DNA of 64,000 nucleotides from Sutcliffiella sp. FSL R7-0096 (GTDB taxonomy: Bacteria > Bacillota > Bacilli > Bacillales > Bacillaceae_I). Below the pieces are notes generated by a model. It was not told where the DNA came from. It ran no database searches and was given only the letters and a program-made list of their open reading frames with translations. The position numbers and the translations under genes were made by a program. This document shows positions 16,885 through 26,644 of the stretch, in pieces. The DNA is taken from NCBI RefSeq assembly GCF_038595065.1, contig NZ_CP152003.1, positions 4,072,001 through 4,136,000 of the forward strand, in the 5' to 3' direction. Numbering within the stretch: position 1 is the first letter of the stretch; every line of letters begins with the position of its first letter.

Positions 16885-17739
16885 TTAATAGTAAAAGGTT
16901 CCTGAGCAAATTACCTCTGCCGGACCACGCATTTTAACAGAACCTTCCTTCGTCCAGGTAATAAAGAGGTCCCCTCCTGCCAAATGAACAACCGTCTCTC
17001 TCTCTTGGGCCGTCTTTTCATTAAGTACCGAAGCCACTACTGCCGCACAAGCCCCTGTGCCACAAGCCTGCGTAATCCCTGAACCCCTCTCCCATACCCG
17101 GAAATGTAGCTCATCCTCTGAAACAACCTCCACAAACTCAACATTTACCCCCTCAGGGAATCGAGGGTCCTTTTCTACAATAGGACCAAGGGTTGTAAGA
17201 GGAGCATCCTTGATATTGTCTAGATAAAAAATGACGTGTGGATTCCCCATGGACACGGTAGTTATTTCGTAAGTTTCTCCGTCCACTGTAAATGGTTCCG
17301 CAATCAATGCTTCTTTTTCCTCCACCAGTATCGGTATTTCTTTGGTAGAGAGTCTCGGTTCTCCCATGTCTACAGTGACAGAGATAACCTTCCCACCTTC
17401 CACTTCTACTTCCGCTTCTACTAGGCCGGAGAGTGTTTCTATTTTAAAAGTTTTTGCATGGACGATTCCTTGCTCGTAAGCGTATTTGGCAACACAGCGA
17501 AGACCATTCCCGCAGTTTTTCCCTTCGGATCCATCATTATTGAAGATCCGCATTTTTACTGGCGCTATCTCTGATGGACATATCAATATCATTCCATCAG
17601 ACCCGATGCCTGTATGAATGTTCGCGACCTTGACGGCAAGATTTGATAACTCTTCTTCTTTTAATTTTTCTTCGAACATATTCACATATATATAGTTGTT
17701 TCCTAATCCGTGCATCTTGGTGAATTCAAAGGAGCGCAT
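16885..17739 (-). CDS. dapF: Diaminopimelate epimerase
   Basis: A 284-residue cofactor-independent epimerase converting LL- to meso-diaminopimelate for lysine and cell-wall synthesis. The two catalytic cysteines are visible in [17 protein letters not shown] (first NCGNG, about residue 76) and [14 protein letters not shown] (about 224-237). The two homologous halves are of normal length. The ATG at 17739 follows TTGGAGGAATAATAAAG. It lies about 115 nt upstream of yutM on the same strand. Confidence 0.95.
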   Translation of the reverse strand: MRSFEFTKMHGLGNNYIYVNMFEEKLKEEELSNLAVKVANIHTGIGSDGMILICPSEIAPVKMRIFNNDGSEGKNCGNGLRCVAKYAYEQGIVHAKTFKIETLSGLVEAEVEVEGGKVISVTVDMGEPRLSTKEIPILVEEKEALIAEPFTVDGETYEITTVSMGNPHVIFYLDNIKDAPLTTLGPIVEKDPRFPEGVNVEFVEVVSEDELHFRVWERGSGITQACGTGACAAVVASVLNEKTAQERETVVHLAGGDLFITWTKEGSVKMRGPAEVICSGTFYY

Positions 17740-17827
17740 CTTTATTATTCCTCCAAAAATAATTTATTTCTTCAAGTATAAATACATAAAGGAATGAACA
17801 CAATAGAAATATCCCCCGTTTTATATG

Positions 17828-17879
17828 AAAAACCCATGTATCGTTTGCTTCTGTGGAAGCATGATAACATGGGTTTTTC
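17828..17879. terminator. Terminator-like hairpin between yutK and dapF
   Basis: AAAAACCCATGT pairs with ACATGGGTTTTT, with A- and T-runs on both sides. It is the second of two hairpins downstream of yutK. Confidence 0.8.
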
Positions 17880-17965
17880 TGGTTATGGTAAAAGGATTGT
17901 AAAGAAGAAGACCTGTTTCGTTAAAAAACCTTCTCTAGAAGGTCCTTCATCCACATTTTCATAAA

Positions 17966-18001
17966 AAATCCACCCGCCTATACATATAGACGAGTGGATT
18001 T
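17966..18001 (-). terminator. Terminator of yutK
   Basis: AAATCCACCCGCC pairs with GACGAGTGGATTT with two wobble positions. It lies just past the yutK stop. Confidence 0.75.
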
Positions 18002-18008
18002 GTCATTT

Positions 18009-19244
18009 TTAGAACAAGAACATACCTGCAATCGCAGCACTTAACAGGTTGGAAAGCGTACCTGCGATGATTGCACGGAACCCTAATCTTGCAATATCAG
18101 GACGACGGCTTGGAGCTAAGTTCCCAAGACCACCAAGTAAAATTGCCAAGGAAGAAAGGTTCGCGAATCCACATAGTGCGAACGATATTACCGCGATGGA
18201 CTTATCACTGAATATATCTAGCTGTGCAGAGAATGTAGAGTATGCTACAAACTCGTTCAATACAAGCTTTTGACCGATTAAGTTACCAGCCGCTACCGCT
18301 TCACTCCAAGGGATACCGATTACGAATGCCAATGGCGCGAATAGATAACCGAGGATAAAGTCTAGGGAGAAGTTATCGGCACCGAACCAGCCACCTACTC
18401 CACCAAGAATACCGTTGATAAGTGCAATCAATGCGATAAATGCAAGTAGCATCGCACCAACGTTCAATGCAAGTTTTAAACCATCAGAAGCCCCGCGAGC
18501 TGCAGCGTCGATAACGTTAGTCGCTCTGTCTTCTTCAGATTCACCGATTTGGGCATTTGGATCTGTTTTTGGTTCTTCCGTTTCAGGAATAAGCATTTTT
18601 GCCATAATCAACCCACCAGGAGCTGCCATGAAACTAGCTGCCAAGAGGTACTCCAAAGGAATTCCAAGTGCAGCATAACCAAACAATACAGAACCGGCAA
18701 CAGATGCCAGTCCACCTGTCATAACTGCAAACAATTCAGATTTTGTCATGCCCGCGATATAAGGGCGGATTACTAAAGGTGCTTCTGTTTGTCCAACGAA
18801 AATGTTAGCAGAAGCGGATAGGGATTCTGTTCTGCTTGTCCCTAAAAGTTTTGCAAGTCCGCCTCCAAGGAAGCGAATGACAATTTGCATGATACCAAGA
18901 TAATATAAAACAGAAATTAAAGCAGAGAAGAAAATGATGATCGTCAGTACGTGAAACGCGAATACGAAACCAGTCGCTTCTGCGCCAGGGTTACCAAGTA
19001 CAGGACCGAAAAGGAAACCAATCCCTTCGTTTGCGTAATTGATGATATTCTGAACTAGTTCAGTCAAGCCAAGGAAAACTTTTCGACCTAACTCCCACTT
19101 CAAAACGATAAATGCGAATAACAATTGAATAGCTAAACCGCCTATAATAGTGCGGACCTTGATCTTTCTTTTGTTTTCTGAAAGTAGGAATGCGATTACA
19201 AAAATAACGGCAATCCCCATTAATCCCCAAAGGATATTATTCAT
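18009..19244 (-). CDS. yutK: CNT-family nucleoside transporter (NupC-like)
   Basis: A 411-residue concentrative nucleoside transporter. The ATG at 19244 follows TAGAGGTGAATTTT; the longer frame from 19304 is not conserved. Family features are [26 protein letters not shown] (about residues 90-115), the [14 protein letters not shown] motif (about 149-162) that lines the substrate site, and the C-terminal [17 protein letters not shown] (about 361-377). It is expected to import nucleosides with Na+ or H+. A cre-like site lies upstream. Confidence 0.92.
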   Translation of the reverse strand: MNNILWGLMGIAVIFVIAFLLSENKRKIKVRTIIGGLAIQLLFAFIVLKWELGRKVFLGLTELVQNIINYANEGIGFLFGPVLGNPGAEATGFVFAFHVLTIIIFFSALISVLYYLGIMQIVIRFLGGGLAKLLGTSRTESLSASANIFVGQTEAPLVIRPYIAGMTKSELFAVMTGGLASVAGSVLFGYAALGIPLEYLLAASFMAAPGGLIMAKMLIPETEEPKTDPNAQIGESEEDRATNVIDAAARGASDGLKLALNVGAMLLAFIALIALINGILGGVGGWFGADNFSLDFILGYLFAPLAFVIGIPWSEAVAAGNLIGQKLVLNEFVAYSTFSAQLDIFSDKSIAVISFALCGFANLSSLAILLGGLGNLAPSRRPDIARLGFRAIIAGTLSNLLSAAIAGMFLF

Positions 19245-19324
19245 AAAATTCACCTCTATTAGAAATTTCTGCAAGTTGTTTGTCGTCAGACATCTAACTA
19301 TCACATTAACACTTTACTACGAAA

Positions 19325-19338
19325 TGAAAGCGTTTGAA
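19325..19338. promoter_or_regulatory. Possible cre (CcpA) site upstream of yutK
   Basis: TGAAAGCGTTTGAA matches the cre pattern TGWAANCGNTNWCA at 12 of 14 positions. It lies 81 bp before the yutK start. It is plausible for a carbon-source transporter but a weak match. The rest of the 300-bp gap to the DUF2225 gene is AT-rich with no gene seen. Confidence 0.35.
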
Positions 19339-19544
19339 AGAACTTTTTTCTGTAAAAATGTTACAGGTAGAACGAAACCGTTATCAAACCAAGTTCCTCT
19401 TAAATAAATTACCCAACTTTTACAAAATAATGTATCGTCAATGAAAAAAACACACTTTATATATAGGTATATGGATTCATTAAAGTTGTTATAAGTTAGG
19501 ATTTATGGTACTTTTGTATTAAATTATCAAGAAAGGGTGTTTGG

Positions 19545-20237
19545 ATGGAACAATATTATAAACGCGATATTTCATGTGGTAATTGCAAACATTCATATAG
19601 TACATTGAAAATAAAATCCCGTTTCATTCGCCCTTTAACACACGATACGGATTTTTGCTCCACTTATCACTCCGAAGAGACAAACCCTCTCCTCTATTAT
19701 GTATCTGTCTGTCCACAATGTGGATATGCTGTCACAGATGAATTTAGCGACAAGTTCACGTCAGAATCTCTTCAGGCAATTCGGACAAAAATACAAAAAC
19801 ATTGGCAATTCAAAGACTTCGGTCAGACACGAACGGTCAAAACCGCCATCAATGCCTACAAGCTGGGTATATATTCTGGAATAATAAAGAAAGAAACGGC
19901 TATCGTCATGGCAGGACTATACCTTCGACTTGCCTGGATCTACCGTACCGTTGAAAAAAACATCACCCAGGAACAACGATTTCTTAAGCTTGCTGTAGAT
20001 CAATTTGAAACCTCTTATTCCACAGAGGATTTTGAAGAAAAAGAAATGTCCGAAATCAAGCTTCTCTATTTAATTGGAGATCTTCATACCAGGCTCAAAA
20101 ACGAAAGACAGGCAATCCGGTATTTTCAATTGGTCATCCAGCATAGAACAAAAGAAAAGGAAAAGCGGCTAGTTGAAAAAGCAAGGGAACGCTGGTATGA
20201 GATTCGGACTGCCTCCAAACTGCCGGCTACAAGTTAA
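19545..20237 (+). CDS. DUF2225 family protein
   Basis: A 230-residue cytosolic protein. The N-terminal ISCGNCKHSY (residues 9-18) and SVCPQCGYAV (about 58-67) supply two CxxC pairs, consistent with a zinc ribbon. The C-terminal part (about 100-225) is helical and repeat-like (LRLAWIYRTVEK, KLLYLIGDLHTRLKNE, AIRYFQLVIQHR), suggesting TPR-type packing. This layout matches DUF2225 of Bacillales. The ATG follows AAGAAAGGGTGTTTGG. It is a single gene with its own terminator; function unknown. Confidence 0.8.
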   Translation: MEQYYKRDISCGNCKHSYSTLKIKSRFIRPLTHDTDFCSTYHSEETNPLLYYVSVCPQCGYAVTDEFSDKFTSESLQAIRTKIQKHWQFKDFGQTRTVKTAINAYKLGIYSGIIKKETAIVMAGLYLRLAWIYRTVEKNITQEQRFLKLAVDQFETSYSTEDFEEKEMSEIKLLYLIGDLHTRLKNERQAIRYFQLVIQHRTKEKEKRLVEKARERWYEIRTASKLPATS

Positions 20238-20245
20238 GCATTAAT

Positions 20246-20285
20246 AAAAAAGCATGGAACCAAATTGTTGGTTCCATGCTTTTAT
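20246..20285. terminator. Bidirectional terminator
   Basis: GCATGGAACC pairs with GGTTCCATGC, with A- and T-runs on both sides, between the convergent DUF2225 gene and yuzB. Confidence 0.9.
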
Positions 20286-20303
20286 TATGAGTAAAGAGTC
20301 TTA

Positions 20304-20540
20304 TTAAAACATTGGGTTTTCTTCCAAATAGATGTATATGTTGTCTACCAGTTGGTCCGGCGTTTCACCGGAGACGACATCACCGTTCACAAGCGCAAAA
20401 AGCGTGTCGAAGCATTTACCGCAATAACCTAGACATCCATATTCCACTATATCCAGATTCGGATCTTTTTCCAATACTTCTCTCGCCTTTTGTGAACCAC
20501 TGGCTAGATTGCTTATACAAAATTCGATGATCGGCTTCAC
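20304..20540 (-). CDS. yuzB: YuzB family protein (DUF1450)
   Basis: A 78-residue protein. The start chosen is the GTG at 20540 ([15 protein letters not shown]), six bases after AGGGGTG; the GTG at 20549 lies within that site. The conserved [20 protein letters not shown] segment (about residues 33-52) has three cysteines (CxxxCxxC) and leads to the typical ending EENPMF. The cysteines suggest a metal or Fe-S site, not proven. It lies next to NADH-dehydrogenase-like and NifU-like genes. Confidence 0.85.
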   Translation of the reverse strand: MKPIIEFCISNLASGSQKAREVLEKDPNLDIVEYGCLGYCGKCFDTLFALVNGDVVSGETPDQLVDNIYIYLEENPMF

Positions 20541-20897
20541 TATTTTCACCCCTCTATTGCACTTTCATGCTACCTTTTTTTCCTTAAAACGTCAATTATC
20601 AAGCGTCATTTTTGTCGCTGACGGATAAATGAGATACTTAGCGGAAGCTGAACTATTTTCTGAAAGAATGTTGTTATTTTGTCATAATTTCGATATACTT
20701 TTAATGTTATTTTATTTAATCGTGTTATACATTTTGTCGAATGAAAGCGCAATTGTATCATAATATGTATTTTTCTTCACATAAAACTATAAGATATTAC
20801 TAGATTCCTACTATTATATTCCAAAAACACCTTTTAATAGGTGTACGTTCATTATATTATGGAGATTTTACTAGCTTGAAAAGGGGTTTTAGCTGCT
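20541..20897. other. Divergent intergenic region yuzB-yutJ
   Basis: A 357-bp AT-rich region with no ORF of note. A possible yutJ promoter is TTGTCG (20734-20739) with TATCAT (20756-20761) or CATAAT (20759-20764). A small hairpin, ACACCTTTTAATAGGTGT, lies at about 20828-20845 in the yutJ leader. No riboswitch pattern was recognised. Confidence 0.4.
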
Positions 20898-21965
20898 ATG
20901 AAAAAACTTGTTGTGCTTGGCGCAGGTTATGGTGGAATGCGTATTCTACACCGTCTGCTACCTAATCAATTACCATCTGATACTGAAATTGTGCTAGTGG
21001 ACAGGGCTCCCTACCATAGTTTGAAAACGGAATTCTATGCGTTGGCTGCGGGAACGATTTCAGACCATCATGTACGTGTCTCTTTTCCAGAACATGAAAG
21101 ACTTTCTGTTAAATACGGAGAAGTTACTAAAGTGGATTTGGAGGAGAAAGTGGTTCACTTTGAAGATCAGAGTACCCTTGCTTTTGACGATCTGATCATT
21201 GGACTTGGCTGTGAGGATAAGTATCATGATATTCTTGGGGCGGAAGAGTACACATATAGTATCCAGACCATCAATAAATCCAGAAAAGCATATCAGGCGT
21301 TAAATGATTTGCCGGCCAACAAAGTTGTAGCAATCGTTGGAGGGGGATTAAGCGGCGTTGAAATTGCCAGTGAACTGCGCGAAAGCCGTCCCGATTTAAC
21401 CATCAAACTATTCGACCGTGGAAAAATCATCCTTTCAAGCTTCCCGGAAAGACTTAGCAAATATGTACAGAATTGGTTTGAAACACACGGTGTGGAGGTA
21501 GTGAACGGTTCCAACATTACCCGTGTGGAAGAGAATACACTCTATAACCATGACGAACCGGTTCATTGTGATGTCATTGTCTGGACTGCTGGAATTCAGC
21601 CGAATAAAGTAGTGCGAGATCTTGAAGTAGAGAAAGATGGACAAGGACGTGTCGTACTGACAAAGCAACATAACATCCCTGGTCATGAAAACGTCTATGT
21701 GGTCGGGGACTGCGCAAGCCTCCCTCACGCTCCAAGCGCACAGCTGGCGGAAGGACAAGCAGAACAAATTGTCCAAGTATTAATGAAACGCTGGAACGGA
21801 GAAACGCCTCCTGAAGAGTTTCCTGCTATCAAGCTTAAAGGTGTACTTGGGTCTCTTGGAAAAAAACACGGCTTTGGACTCGTAAACGAACGTCCACTAA
21901 CAGGACGAGTGGCAAGGCTATTGAAATCCGGTATCTTGTGGATGTATAAATATCATAATGGATAA
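20898..21965 (+). CDS. yutJ: YutJ, NADH dehydrogenase-like flavoprotein
   Basis: A 355-residue protein of the FAD/NAD(P)-dependent disulfide-reductase fold, related to NDH-2 but shorter. It has KLVVLGAGYGGMRILHRL at the N terminus, AIVGGGLSGVEIASEL (about residues 144-159) for NAD(P)H, and VYVVGDCASLPHAPSAQLA for FAD. It lacks the C-terminal membrane-binding extension of YumB. The ATG follows AAAGGGGTTTTAGCTGCT. The electron acceptor is unknown. It is followed by a terminator shared with yuzD. Confidence 0.88.
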   Translation: MKKLVVLGAGYGGMRILHRLLPNQLPSDTEIVLVDRAPYHSLKTEFYALAAGTISDHHVRVSFPEHERLSVKYGEVTKVDLEEKVVHFEDQSTLAFDDLIIGLGCEDKYHDILGAEEYTYSIQTINKSRKAYQALNDLPANKVVAIVGGGLSGVEIASELRESRPDLTIKLFDRGKIILSSFPERLSKYVQNWFETHGVEVVNGSNITRVEENTLYNHDEPVHCDVIVWTAGIQPNKVVRDLEVEKDGQGRVVLTKQHNIPGHENVYVVGDCASLPHAPSAQLAEGQAEQIVQVLMKRWNGETPPEEFPAIKLKGVLGSLGKKHGFGLVNERPLTGRVARLLKSGILWMYKYHNG

Positions 21966-22009
21966 AAAAGAATCCCCATAAGTCCAACGACTCTTGGGGA
22001 TTCTTTTTA
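21964..22009. terminator. Bidirectional terminator
   Basis: AAAAGAATCCCCA pairs with TGGGGATTCTTTT. It lies between the convergent yutJ and yuzD genes. Confidence 0.88.
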
Positions 22010-22333
22010 CGATGCCACGTATCCGTGTTTTTCCATTTCAGAGTAGATTGTTTTTAACTTAGGGTTTCCTTCTCCCACAATCTCTCCTTCAATTACCACT
22101 ACTGGATAAAACATATCCTCTTCCACGACTCTTGTGGCGAATTCTTTCTTCTCTCCGTCACATTCCTGCGTGTTGAAAATATCTATATAGGAGATGGTGA
22201 ATTCCTGTTCTGGGAATTTTCTTGCCACTGCAGCCTCCAGCCATTCATATGTCTCTTTCGATGATGGCAGGTTGACACAGCTTGGACAAAGCACTTCTGC
22301 ACCATACACACAAATTTCTACCGTTTTTTTCAT
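22007..22333 (-). CDS. yuzD: YuzD family protein (DUF1462)
   Basis: A 108-residue protein with a thioredoxin-like layout. The segment VEICVYGAEVLCPSCVNLPS (residues 4-23) carries a CPSC motif in the position of a redox CxxC. The ATG at 22333 follows GGGGGATGTCGCCTT. The C-terminal half (PVVVIEGEIVGEGNPKL) resembles the cis-Pro region of thioredoxin-like proteins. It is divergent from yutI, a NifU-like protein. Role unknown; redox or Fe-S connection inferred from motif and context. Confidence 0.85.
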   Translation of the reverse strand: MKKTVEICVYGAEVLCPSCVNLPSSKETYEWLEAAVARKFPEQEFTISYIDIFNTQECDGEKKEFATRVVEEDMFYPVVVIEGEIVGEGNPKLKTIYSEMEKHGYVAS

Positions 22334-22499
22334 AAGGCGACATCCCCCAACATTCACAGCATTTTCTCCATTTTACCGTAAAACGCTTACTTTTTCATGG
22401 AATTAATTTCGATTTCCTAAAAAGACCCAGTGCAGAGTCATAGATTTTTTTGGAGGTTTTCTTTATAATAGAATTATGTAAGGAAAGGAGCGATAACTT

Positions 22500-22736
22500 A
22501 TGTCTAACCCGGAAATCAATGCGCAAGTTCAGGAAGTACTAGATAAATTACGTCCATTTCTTCTTCGTGACGGAGGGGACTGTGAATTAGTAGATGTGGA
22601 AGATGGCATTGTAAAGTTGCGTCTTTTAGGTGCATGCGGTTCTTGCCCAAGTTCCACCATCACATTAAAAGCTGGTATTGAGCGTGCATTACTTGAAGAA
22701 GTACCAGGCATCATCGAAGTAGAGCAAGTATTCTAA
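22500..22736 (+). CDS. yutI: NifU C-terminal-like Fe-S scaffold/carrier
   Basis: A 78-residue NifU-like domain protein. The conserved [20 protein letters not shown] (about residues 40-59) carries the CxxC pair that holds a [4Fe-4S] cluster between subunits. The ATG at 22500 follows AAGGAAAGGAGCG. The length is that of the stand-alone Nfu domain. Together with YutM and the SUF operon it belongs to Fe-S assembly and delivery. Confidence 0.93.
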   Translation: MSNPEINAQVQEVLDKLRPFLLRDGGDCELVDVEDGIVKLRLLGACGSCPSSTITLKAGIERALLEEVPGIIEVEQVF

Positions 22737-22744
22737 TTAATGAT

Positions 22745-22784
22745 AAAAAACCTGCAAGCACATATAAGTCTTGCAGGTTTTTTT
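22745..22784. terminator. Terminator of yutI (probably once shared with thrB)
   Basis: AAACCTGCAAG pairs with CTTGCAGGTTT, with seven T. Removing the 186-bp element downstream plus one target copy would place it about 10 bp from the thrB stop, so it was probably shared by both convergent genes. Confidence 0.88.
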
Positions 22785-22789
22785 CATTT

Positions 22790-22975
22790 GGCTGTTTTCT
22801 AAAAAATTGTTGTCCTTGGCTATAAAATTTGTCTGTTCCTTTTCGCTGCTGTCACCCGCTTTACTCGGGGCGATCCTTGAGCCTCATCACTTCGTTGCGT
22901 GGTCTCAAGTCTACCGCTACCTCCCGCAGGAGTCGTGTGACTTCCGCTCCAATCCACTCATTTGTAAAATCAGCC
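22790..22975. repeat. 186-bp MITE-like element with ISL3-like ends and GC-rich core (copy E)
   Basis: The left end GGCTGTTTTCTAAAAAATTG and the right end TTTGTAAAATCAGCC are imperfect inverted repeats. The unit is bounded by a perfect 8-bp direct repeat TTTCATTT (22782-22789 and 22976-22983). The interior is a diverged copy of the GC-rich palindromic core (CTCCCGCAGGAGTC, GGTCTCAAGTCTACCGCT). The right target copy includes most of the thrB stop codon. No transposase. Confidence 0.8.
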
Positions 22976-22981
22976 TTTCAT

Positions 22982-23902
22982 TTATATGGAAGATACCCTA
23001 CATAAATGATTCGAATGCACCTCGCTGCCCATTTTACTTACTTGCAGCAGTTCTACCTTATACTGTGGGAACTCGAAAGCAAGCGCACTTACTACGTTTC
23101 TCCCCTTTCCTTTTTCACAAAAGCAGATGACGGTAGGTCCTGCGCCGCTGATCGTGACACCGAACGCTCCTGACTTCCCTGCCCTCTCCTTCAGTTTTTG
23201 AAATTCTGGAAACAGCTTCTGACGATATGGCTCATGGAAGATATCACTTTCCATCATTTTCCCGACAAGATCCCATTTCTTCAACATAAATGCACCTAGC
23301 ATAACATTTGCATGGCTGCTTCCCGCAACCGCTTCACCAAAAGCAAGCCTTTCCGGCAACAAACCTCGGGAGTCCTTTGTTTTCGCCTCGAAATCTGGAA
23401 TGACCGCGACCATCTCCAAATCCTCTACAGGAAGCTTTACATACTCCCAATTATCATTCTGATAGGTAGAGACAACAAGGCCACCATATAGGGAGGCCGC
23501 AACATTATCGGCATGGCCTTCAAATTTGGCTGCAAGCTGCAGCTTTTCATCGGGACACAAATTTTTGTTACAAAGAACATTCATGATCTCAATGGCACCG
23601 ACAATAGCTGCGGCACTACTACCAAGGCCCCTTGCCAAGGGGATATCACTCATGGTTAAAACGTGTACAGGGGGAGCTTCCCCCCCCCAGAGCTTTTGCA
23701 ATTCCTGACAAACGGTCCAAAGGATGTTTTCTTCTTTTTTTATGGAGAGTGGCGGGACACTTGTAAACTTCCACTCGTCTGAATGGTTGACAAAAAGGGT
23801 GACATATTTATTGACGGCCATTCCGATTGAATCAAATCCAGGTCCTAAATTGGCAGAGCTTCCGGGGACTTTGATGACAAATCCGTCTCTGTATTCTTTC
23901 AT
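22982..23902 (-). CDS. thrB: Homoserine kinase
   Basis: A 306-residue GHMP-family kinase phosphorylating homoserine with ATP in threonine synthesis. The phosphate-binding loop is [18 protein letters not shown] (about residues 88-105). The N-terminal motif is [19 protein letters not shown], and the C-terminal motif [17 protein letters not shown] (about 246-262). It is the last gene of hom-thrC-thrB and overlaps thrC by 4 nt (ATGA type). Its stop codon sits in the target duplication of a MITE-like element. Confidence 0.95.
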   Translation of the reverse strand: MKEYRDGFVIKVPGSSANLGPGFDSIGMAVNKYVTLFVNHSDEWKFTSVPPLSIKKEENILWTVCQELQKLWGGEAPPVHVLTMSDIPLARGLGSSAAAIVGAIEIMNVLCNKNLCPDEKLQLAAKFEGHADNVAASLYGGLVVSTYQNDNWEYVKLPVEDLEMVAVIPDFEAKTKDSRGLLPERLAFGEAVAGSSHANVMLGAFMLKKWDLVGKMMESDIFHEPYRQKLFPEFQKLKERAGKSGAFGVTISGAGPTVICFCEKGKGRNVVSALAFEFPQYKVELLQVSKMGSEVHSNHLCRVSSI

Positions 23903-24957
23903 ACGGTTACCCCTGCGAATGATTTTACCAGTTGTGAATAGTCGTTCGGGATCTGCTGTACTTTTACATTGGCATAGTTAGTGGCAGTGACAGGGTCCTT
24001 CAACCCGTTTCCTGTCAGCACACAGACAATCTGTTTTCCCTTAGAAAGTTCCCCTGTCTTCAGTTGCTTTATGACTCCGGCAACAGATGCACTTGATGCT
24101 GGTTCTGCAAACACACCCTCCGTCTGTGCAAGGAGTTTATATGCGTACAACATTTCTTCATCGGTAACAAAATCAATCTTCCCATTGGACTCTTCTCCTG
24201 CCTGGACAGCGTATTCCCAGCTTGCTGGGTTTCCAATCCGGATGGCAGTCGCAATTGTTTCTGGATTCGGTATGACTCGGTTCTGCACGATTGCCGCAGC
24301 ACCTTCTGCCTCGAATCCTCGCATTTCCGGTAAGCCTGATGCGCGAATGCGATGATATTCTTGAAATCCTCGCCAATAGGCTGTGATATTTCCAGCGTTC
24401 CCAACAGGTAGAGCTAGTACATCTGGCGCCTTCCCAAGTTGGTCGCACACTTCGAATGCAGCGGTCTTCTGCCCTTCGATCCGATAAGGATTCAAAGAGT
24501 TTACTAGTGTGATAGGAAGCTCTTCTGATAATCTGCGTACCATCTGCAGTGCCTCATCAAAATTTCCATCCAAGGAGTAGATTTCTGCTCCATACATCAC
24601 AGCCTGTGCAAGCTTCCCTTGGGCGATTTTTCCGTCCGGGATGACCACGATACATTTCATTCCCGCTCTTGCCGCATAAGCAGCTGCTGAGGCGGAAGTG
24701 TTTCCCGTTGAGGCACAAACAACCGTTGTACTTCCTTCCTCCTTCGCTTTGGCTACAGCAAGTGCCATGCCTCTATCCTTAAAGGAGCCGGTCGGGTTCG
24801 CCCCTTCCACTTTCACATGGAGCTCCACACCAAGCTGATCAGAGAGTTTTTCAAGAAAAAGAAGGGGCGTGTTGCCTTCCTGAAGGGAGACGTTAGGTGT
24901 ATGTTCATTTACTGGCAAATAGCTGCTATATTCCTTGACTAGACCTTTCCACATCAT
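23899..24957 (-). CDS. thrC: Threonine synthase
   Basis: A 352-residue PLP enzyme turning O-phosphohomoserine into threonine. The PLP lysine lies in [20 protein letters not shown] (about residues 53-72). The phosphate loop is [16 protein letters not shown] (about 181-196) and the C-terminal [10 protein letters not shown] is also conserved. It is the short class II-type enzyme common in Bacillus. It overlaps both neighbours by 4 nt, implying translational coupling. Confidence 0.95.
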   Translation of the reverse strand: MMWKGLVKEYSSYLPVNEHTPNVSLQEGNTPLLFLEKLSDQLGVELHVKVEGANPTGSFKDRGMALAVAKAKEEGSTTVVCASTGNTSASAAAYAARAGMKCIVVIPDGKIAQGKLAQAVMYGAEIYSLDGNFDEALQMVRRLSEELPITLVNSLNPYRIEGQKTAAFEVCDQLGKAPDVLALPVGNAGNITAYWRGFQEYHRIRASGLPEMRGFEAEGAAAIVQNRVIPNPETIATAIRIGNPASWEYAVQAGEESNGKIDFVTDEEMLYAYKLLAQTEGVFAEPASSASVAGVIKQLKTGELSKGKQIVCVLTGNGLKDPVTATNYANVKVQQIPNDYSQLVKSFAGVTV

Positions 24958-26252
24958 ACAGCCACTTCTCCTTCCACCCGGTAACTGCTCTTGATTTCTT
25001 TCACATACTTCATATCGGCAAGCTCCTCTAGCAAATTCTCATACCGCTGAAGGGAGGCATGGTGTGTGACAACCACCACTTCCGCTAAAGCGTCTTCTTT
25101 TAATGGAAGTTGCAAGATTTTCTCGAAGCTAACCCCTTTCTGAGAAAAAAGATTCGTAATATGGGAGAGTACCCCGACTTCATCTTCTACATGAACGCGG
25201 AGGAAATGCTTTGCCTGGACCTCTTCCTTATCCTTTAATGTTTTCTGGAATTGAGGGGAGACCATGCTTTTTCCATTAACACCAAGGCGCATGTTCTTCA
25301 TTACTCCTACTAAGTCGGATACAACGGCTGTTGCAGTCGGAAGGCTACCGGCACCTGGTCCATAGAACATCGTTTCCCCCACTGCTTCCCCGTATACATA
25401 GACTGCATTGTATTCGTTTTGAACACTCGCCAATGGATGTGCATGCGGTAGGAGTGTTGGCTGTACGCTGACCTCGACCTTTTCTTTTTCACGGTGGGCA
25501 ATGCCGATTAGCTTCATCGTGTAGCCAAGCTTTTTGCTGTAGTTCAAATCTTCTTCTGATACGGCACTGATACCCTTCACCTGCACATCTTTGAGTTCAA
25601 TATTCATAGAAAATCCTAGTGTGGAGAGGATGGCCATTTTCCTTGCGGCGTCAATTCCTTCCACATCTGCAGTTGGATCTGCTTCGGCAAATCCAAGTGC
25701 CTGTGCTTCCTTCAATACTTCCTCATAGGAAGAACCTTCGTTATTCATCTTTGTCAGGATGAAGTTTGTCGTTCCGTTCACAATCCCCATCATTTTGGTA
25801 ATTCTATCTGATGCAAGGCCATCAACTAAACTTCTTAAGATCGGAATCCCGCCTGCGACACTCGCTTCATAAAATAAATCACAATTGTTCTCGGCTGCCG
25901 CTGCCAGTAATTCAGAGCCGTATACAGCCATCAGATCTTTATTGGCAGTGACCACATGTTTCTTATTATGAAGTGCCCTTAAAATGTGATGCCGCGTCTC
26001 TTCCACCCCACCCATCACTTCAATGACCACATCAATCTCCGGATCATCCAATACTTCCTCCGCATGTAACGTCAACAGTTCAGAATTTAAATCTACCAGC
26101 CGCTCCTTATGCAAATCCTTCACAAGCGCCTTCTTCACCCTAACCGGACATCCCACCTGATGCATCAACTTATCCTGATGACTCTCCACAATCTTCACAA
26201 CCCCACAACCAACCGTACCTAATCCCAACAAACCAACCGAAATCACATTCAC
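24954..26252 (-). CDS. hom: Homoserine dehydrogenase
   Basis: A 432-residue NAD(P)-dependent enzyme making homoserine from aspartate semialdehyde. The nucleotide fold is [16 protein letters not shown] at residues 6-21. The catalytic region includes [13 protein letters not shown] (about 102-114) and [16 protein letters not shown]-terminal ACT domain (about 350-425, [20 protein letters not shown]) is for feedback control by threonine. The start is a GTG at 26252 after GGGGAGTGAAGC. It is the first gene of the threonine operon, with a good promoter about 110 bp upstream. Confidence 0.95.
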   Translation of the reverse strand: MNVISVGLLGLGTVGCGVVKIVESHQDKLMHQVGCPVRVKKALVKDLHKERLVDLNSELLTLHAEEVLDDPEIDVVIEVMGGVEETRHHILRALHNKKHVVTANKDLMAVYGSELLAAAAENNCDLFYEASVAGGIPILRSLVDGLASDRITKMMGIVNGTTNFILTKMNNEGSSYEEVLKEAQALGFAEADPTADVEGIDAARKMAILSTLGFSMNIELKDVQVKGISAVSEEDLNYSKKLGYTMKLIGIAHREKEKVEVSVQPTLLPHAHPLASVQNEYNAVYVYGEAVGETMFYGPGAGSLPTATAVVSDLVGVMKNMRLGVNGKSMVSPQFQKTLKDKEEVQAKHFLRVHVEDEVGVLSHITNLFSQKGVSFEKILQLPLKEDALAEVVVVTHHASLQRYENLLEELADMKYVKEIKSSYRVEGEVAV

Positions 26253-26269
26253 TACGCTTCACTCCCCTG

Positions 26270-26322
26270 AAGGGGGTCTGACCCTCACCGCTCTAATGCG
26301 TTAAAGGGGGTCTGACCCCTTT
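26270..26322. repeat. GGGTCTGACCC palindrome doublet, copy 1
   Basis: Two palindromes, GGGGTCTGACCC and AGGGGGTCTGACCCCTTT, are separated by a spacer TCACCGCTCTAATGCG with following TTAAAG. The same doublet with almost the same spacer recurs at 28872-28925. It lies in the 5' leader of hom, between promoter and start codon, and could form hairpins in the mRNA. The layout is like REP doublets (REPINs) mobilised by RAYT transposases; no such gene is in the window. Confidence 0.7.
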
Positions 26323-26367
26323 TTAAATTGTCTTTTCTACGTGTACATTTGTTTTTATATAATGGAC

Positions 26368-26434
26368 ATTATAATTTGGTTTTGTATGCTTGACAAGGGG
26401 TATTTTTAACGTTTTTTATGTGTAAGCGTTTACT
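26368..26434 (-). promoter_or_regulatory. hom promoter with upstream cre-like site
   Basis: On the complementary strand TTGTCA (26396-26391)-N17-TATAAT (26373-26368) is a strong sigma-A promoter. TGTAAGCGTTTACT at 26421-26434 matches the cre pattern at 13 of 14 positions. It is centred about 66 bp upstream of the expected transcription start, a position used for CcpA activation. The remaining part of this 388-bp gap, up to the terminator at 26585, holds no recognisable gene. Confidence 0.6.
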
Positions 26435-26584
26435 GCGTTGGGGGAGTAAAGGAAAAATAATTGTTTGAATGAGAGAATGTTACGACGATAGTATTTTTAC
26501 TTGAAACTTTTTCCAACTTACTTCGTACTAGTAGGAGGTATGGATGGTGAAAATACCGGTTAGCCCATCATGAAACATATGAAC

Positions 26585-26644
26585 AAAAAAAGCCGGATTT
26601 TAGCCCTCACATGCAGGTGGACTAAAATTCGGCTTCTTTTTTAT
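26585..26644. terminator. Terminator of the D-2-hydroxyacid dehydrogenase gene
   Basis: AAAGCCGGATTTTAG pairs with CTAAAATTCGGCTT, with an inner CCC/CACATGCAGGTGG loop. It overlaps the end of the gene. Confidence 0.85.

Noticed and set aside
26544-26573. Micro-ORF MVKIPVSPS near AGGAGGT in the hom upstream region
   Set aside because: Nine codons with a nearby ribosome-binding-like sequence, but no promoter or attenuator structure that would make it a leader peptide; not enough evidence.
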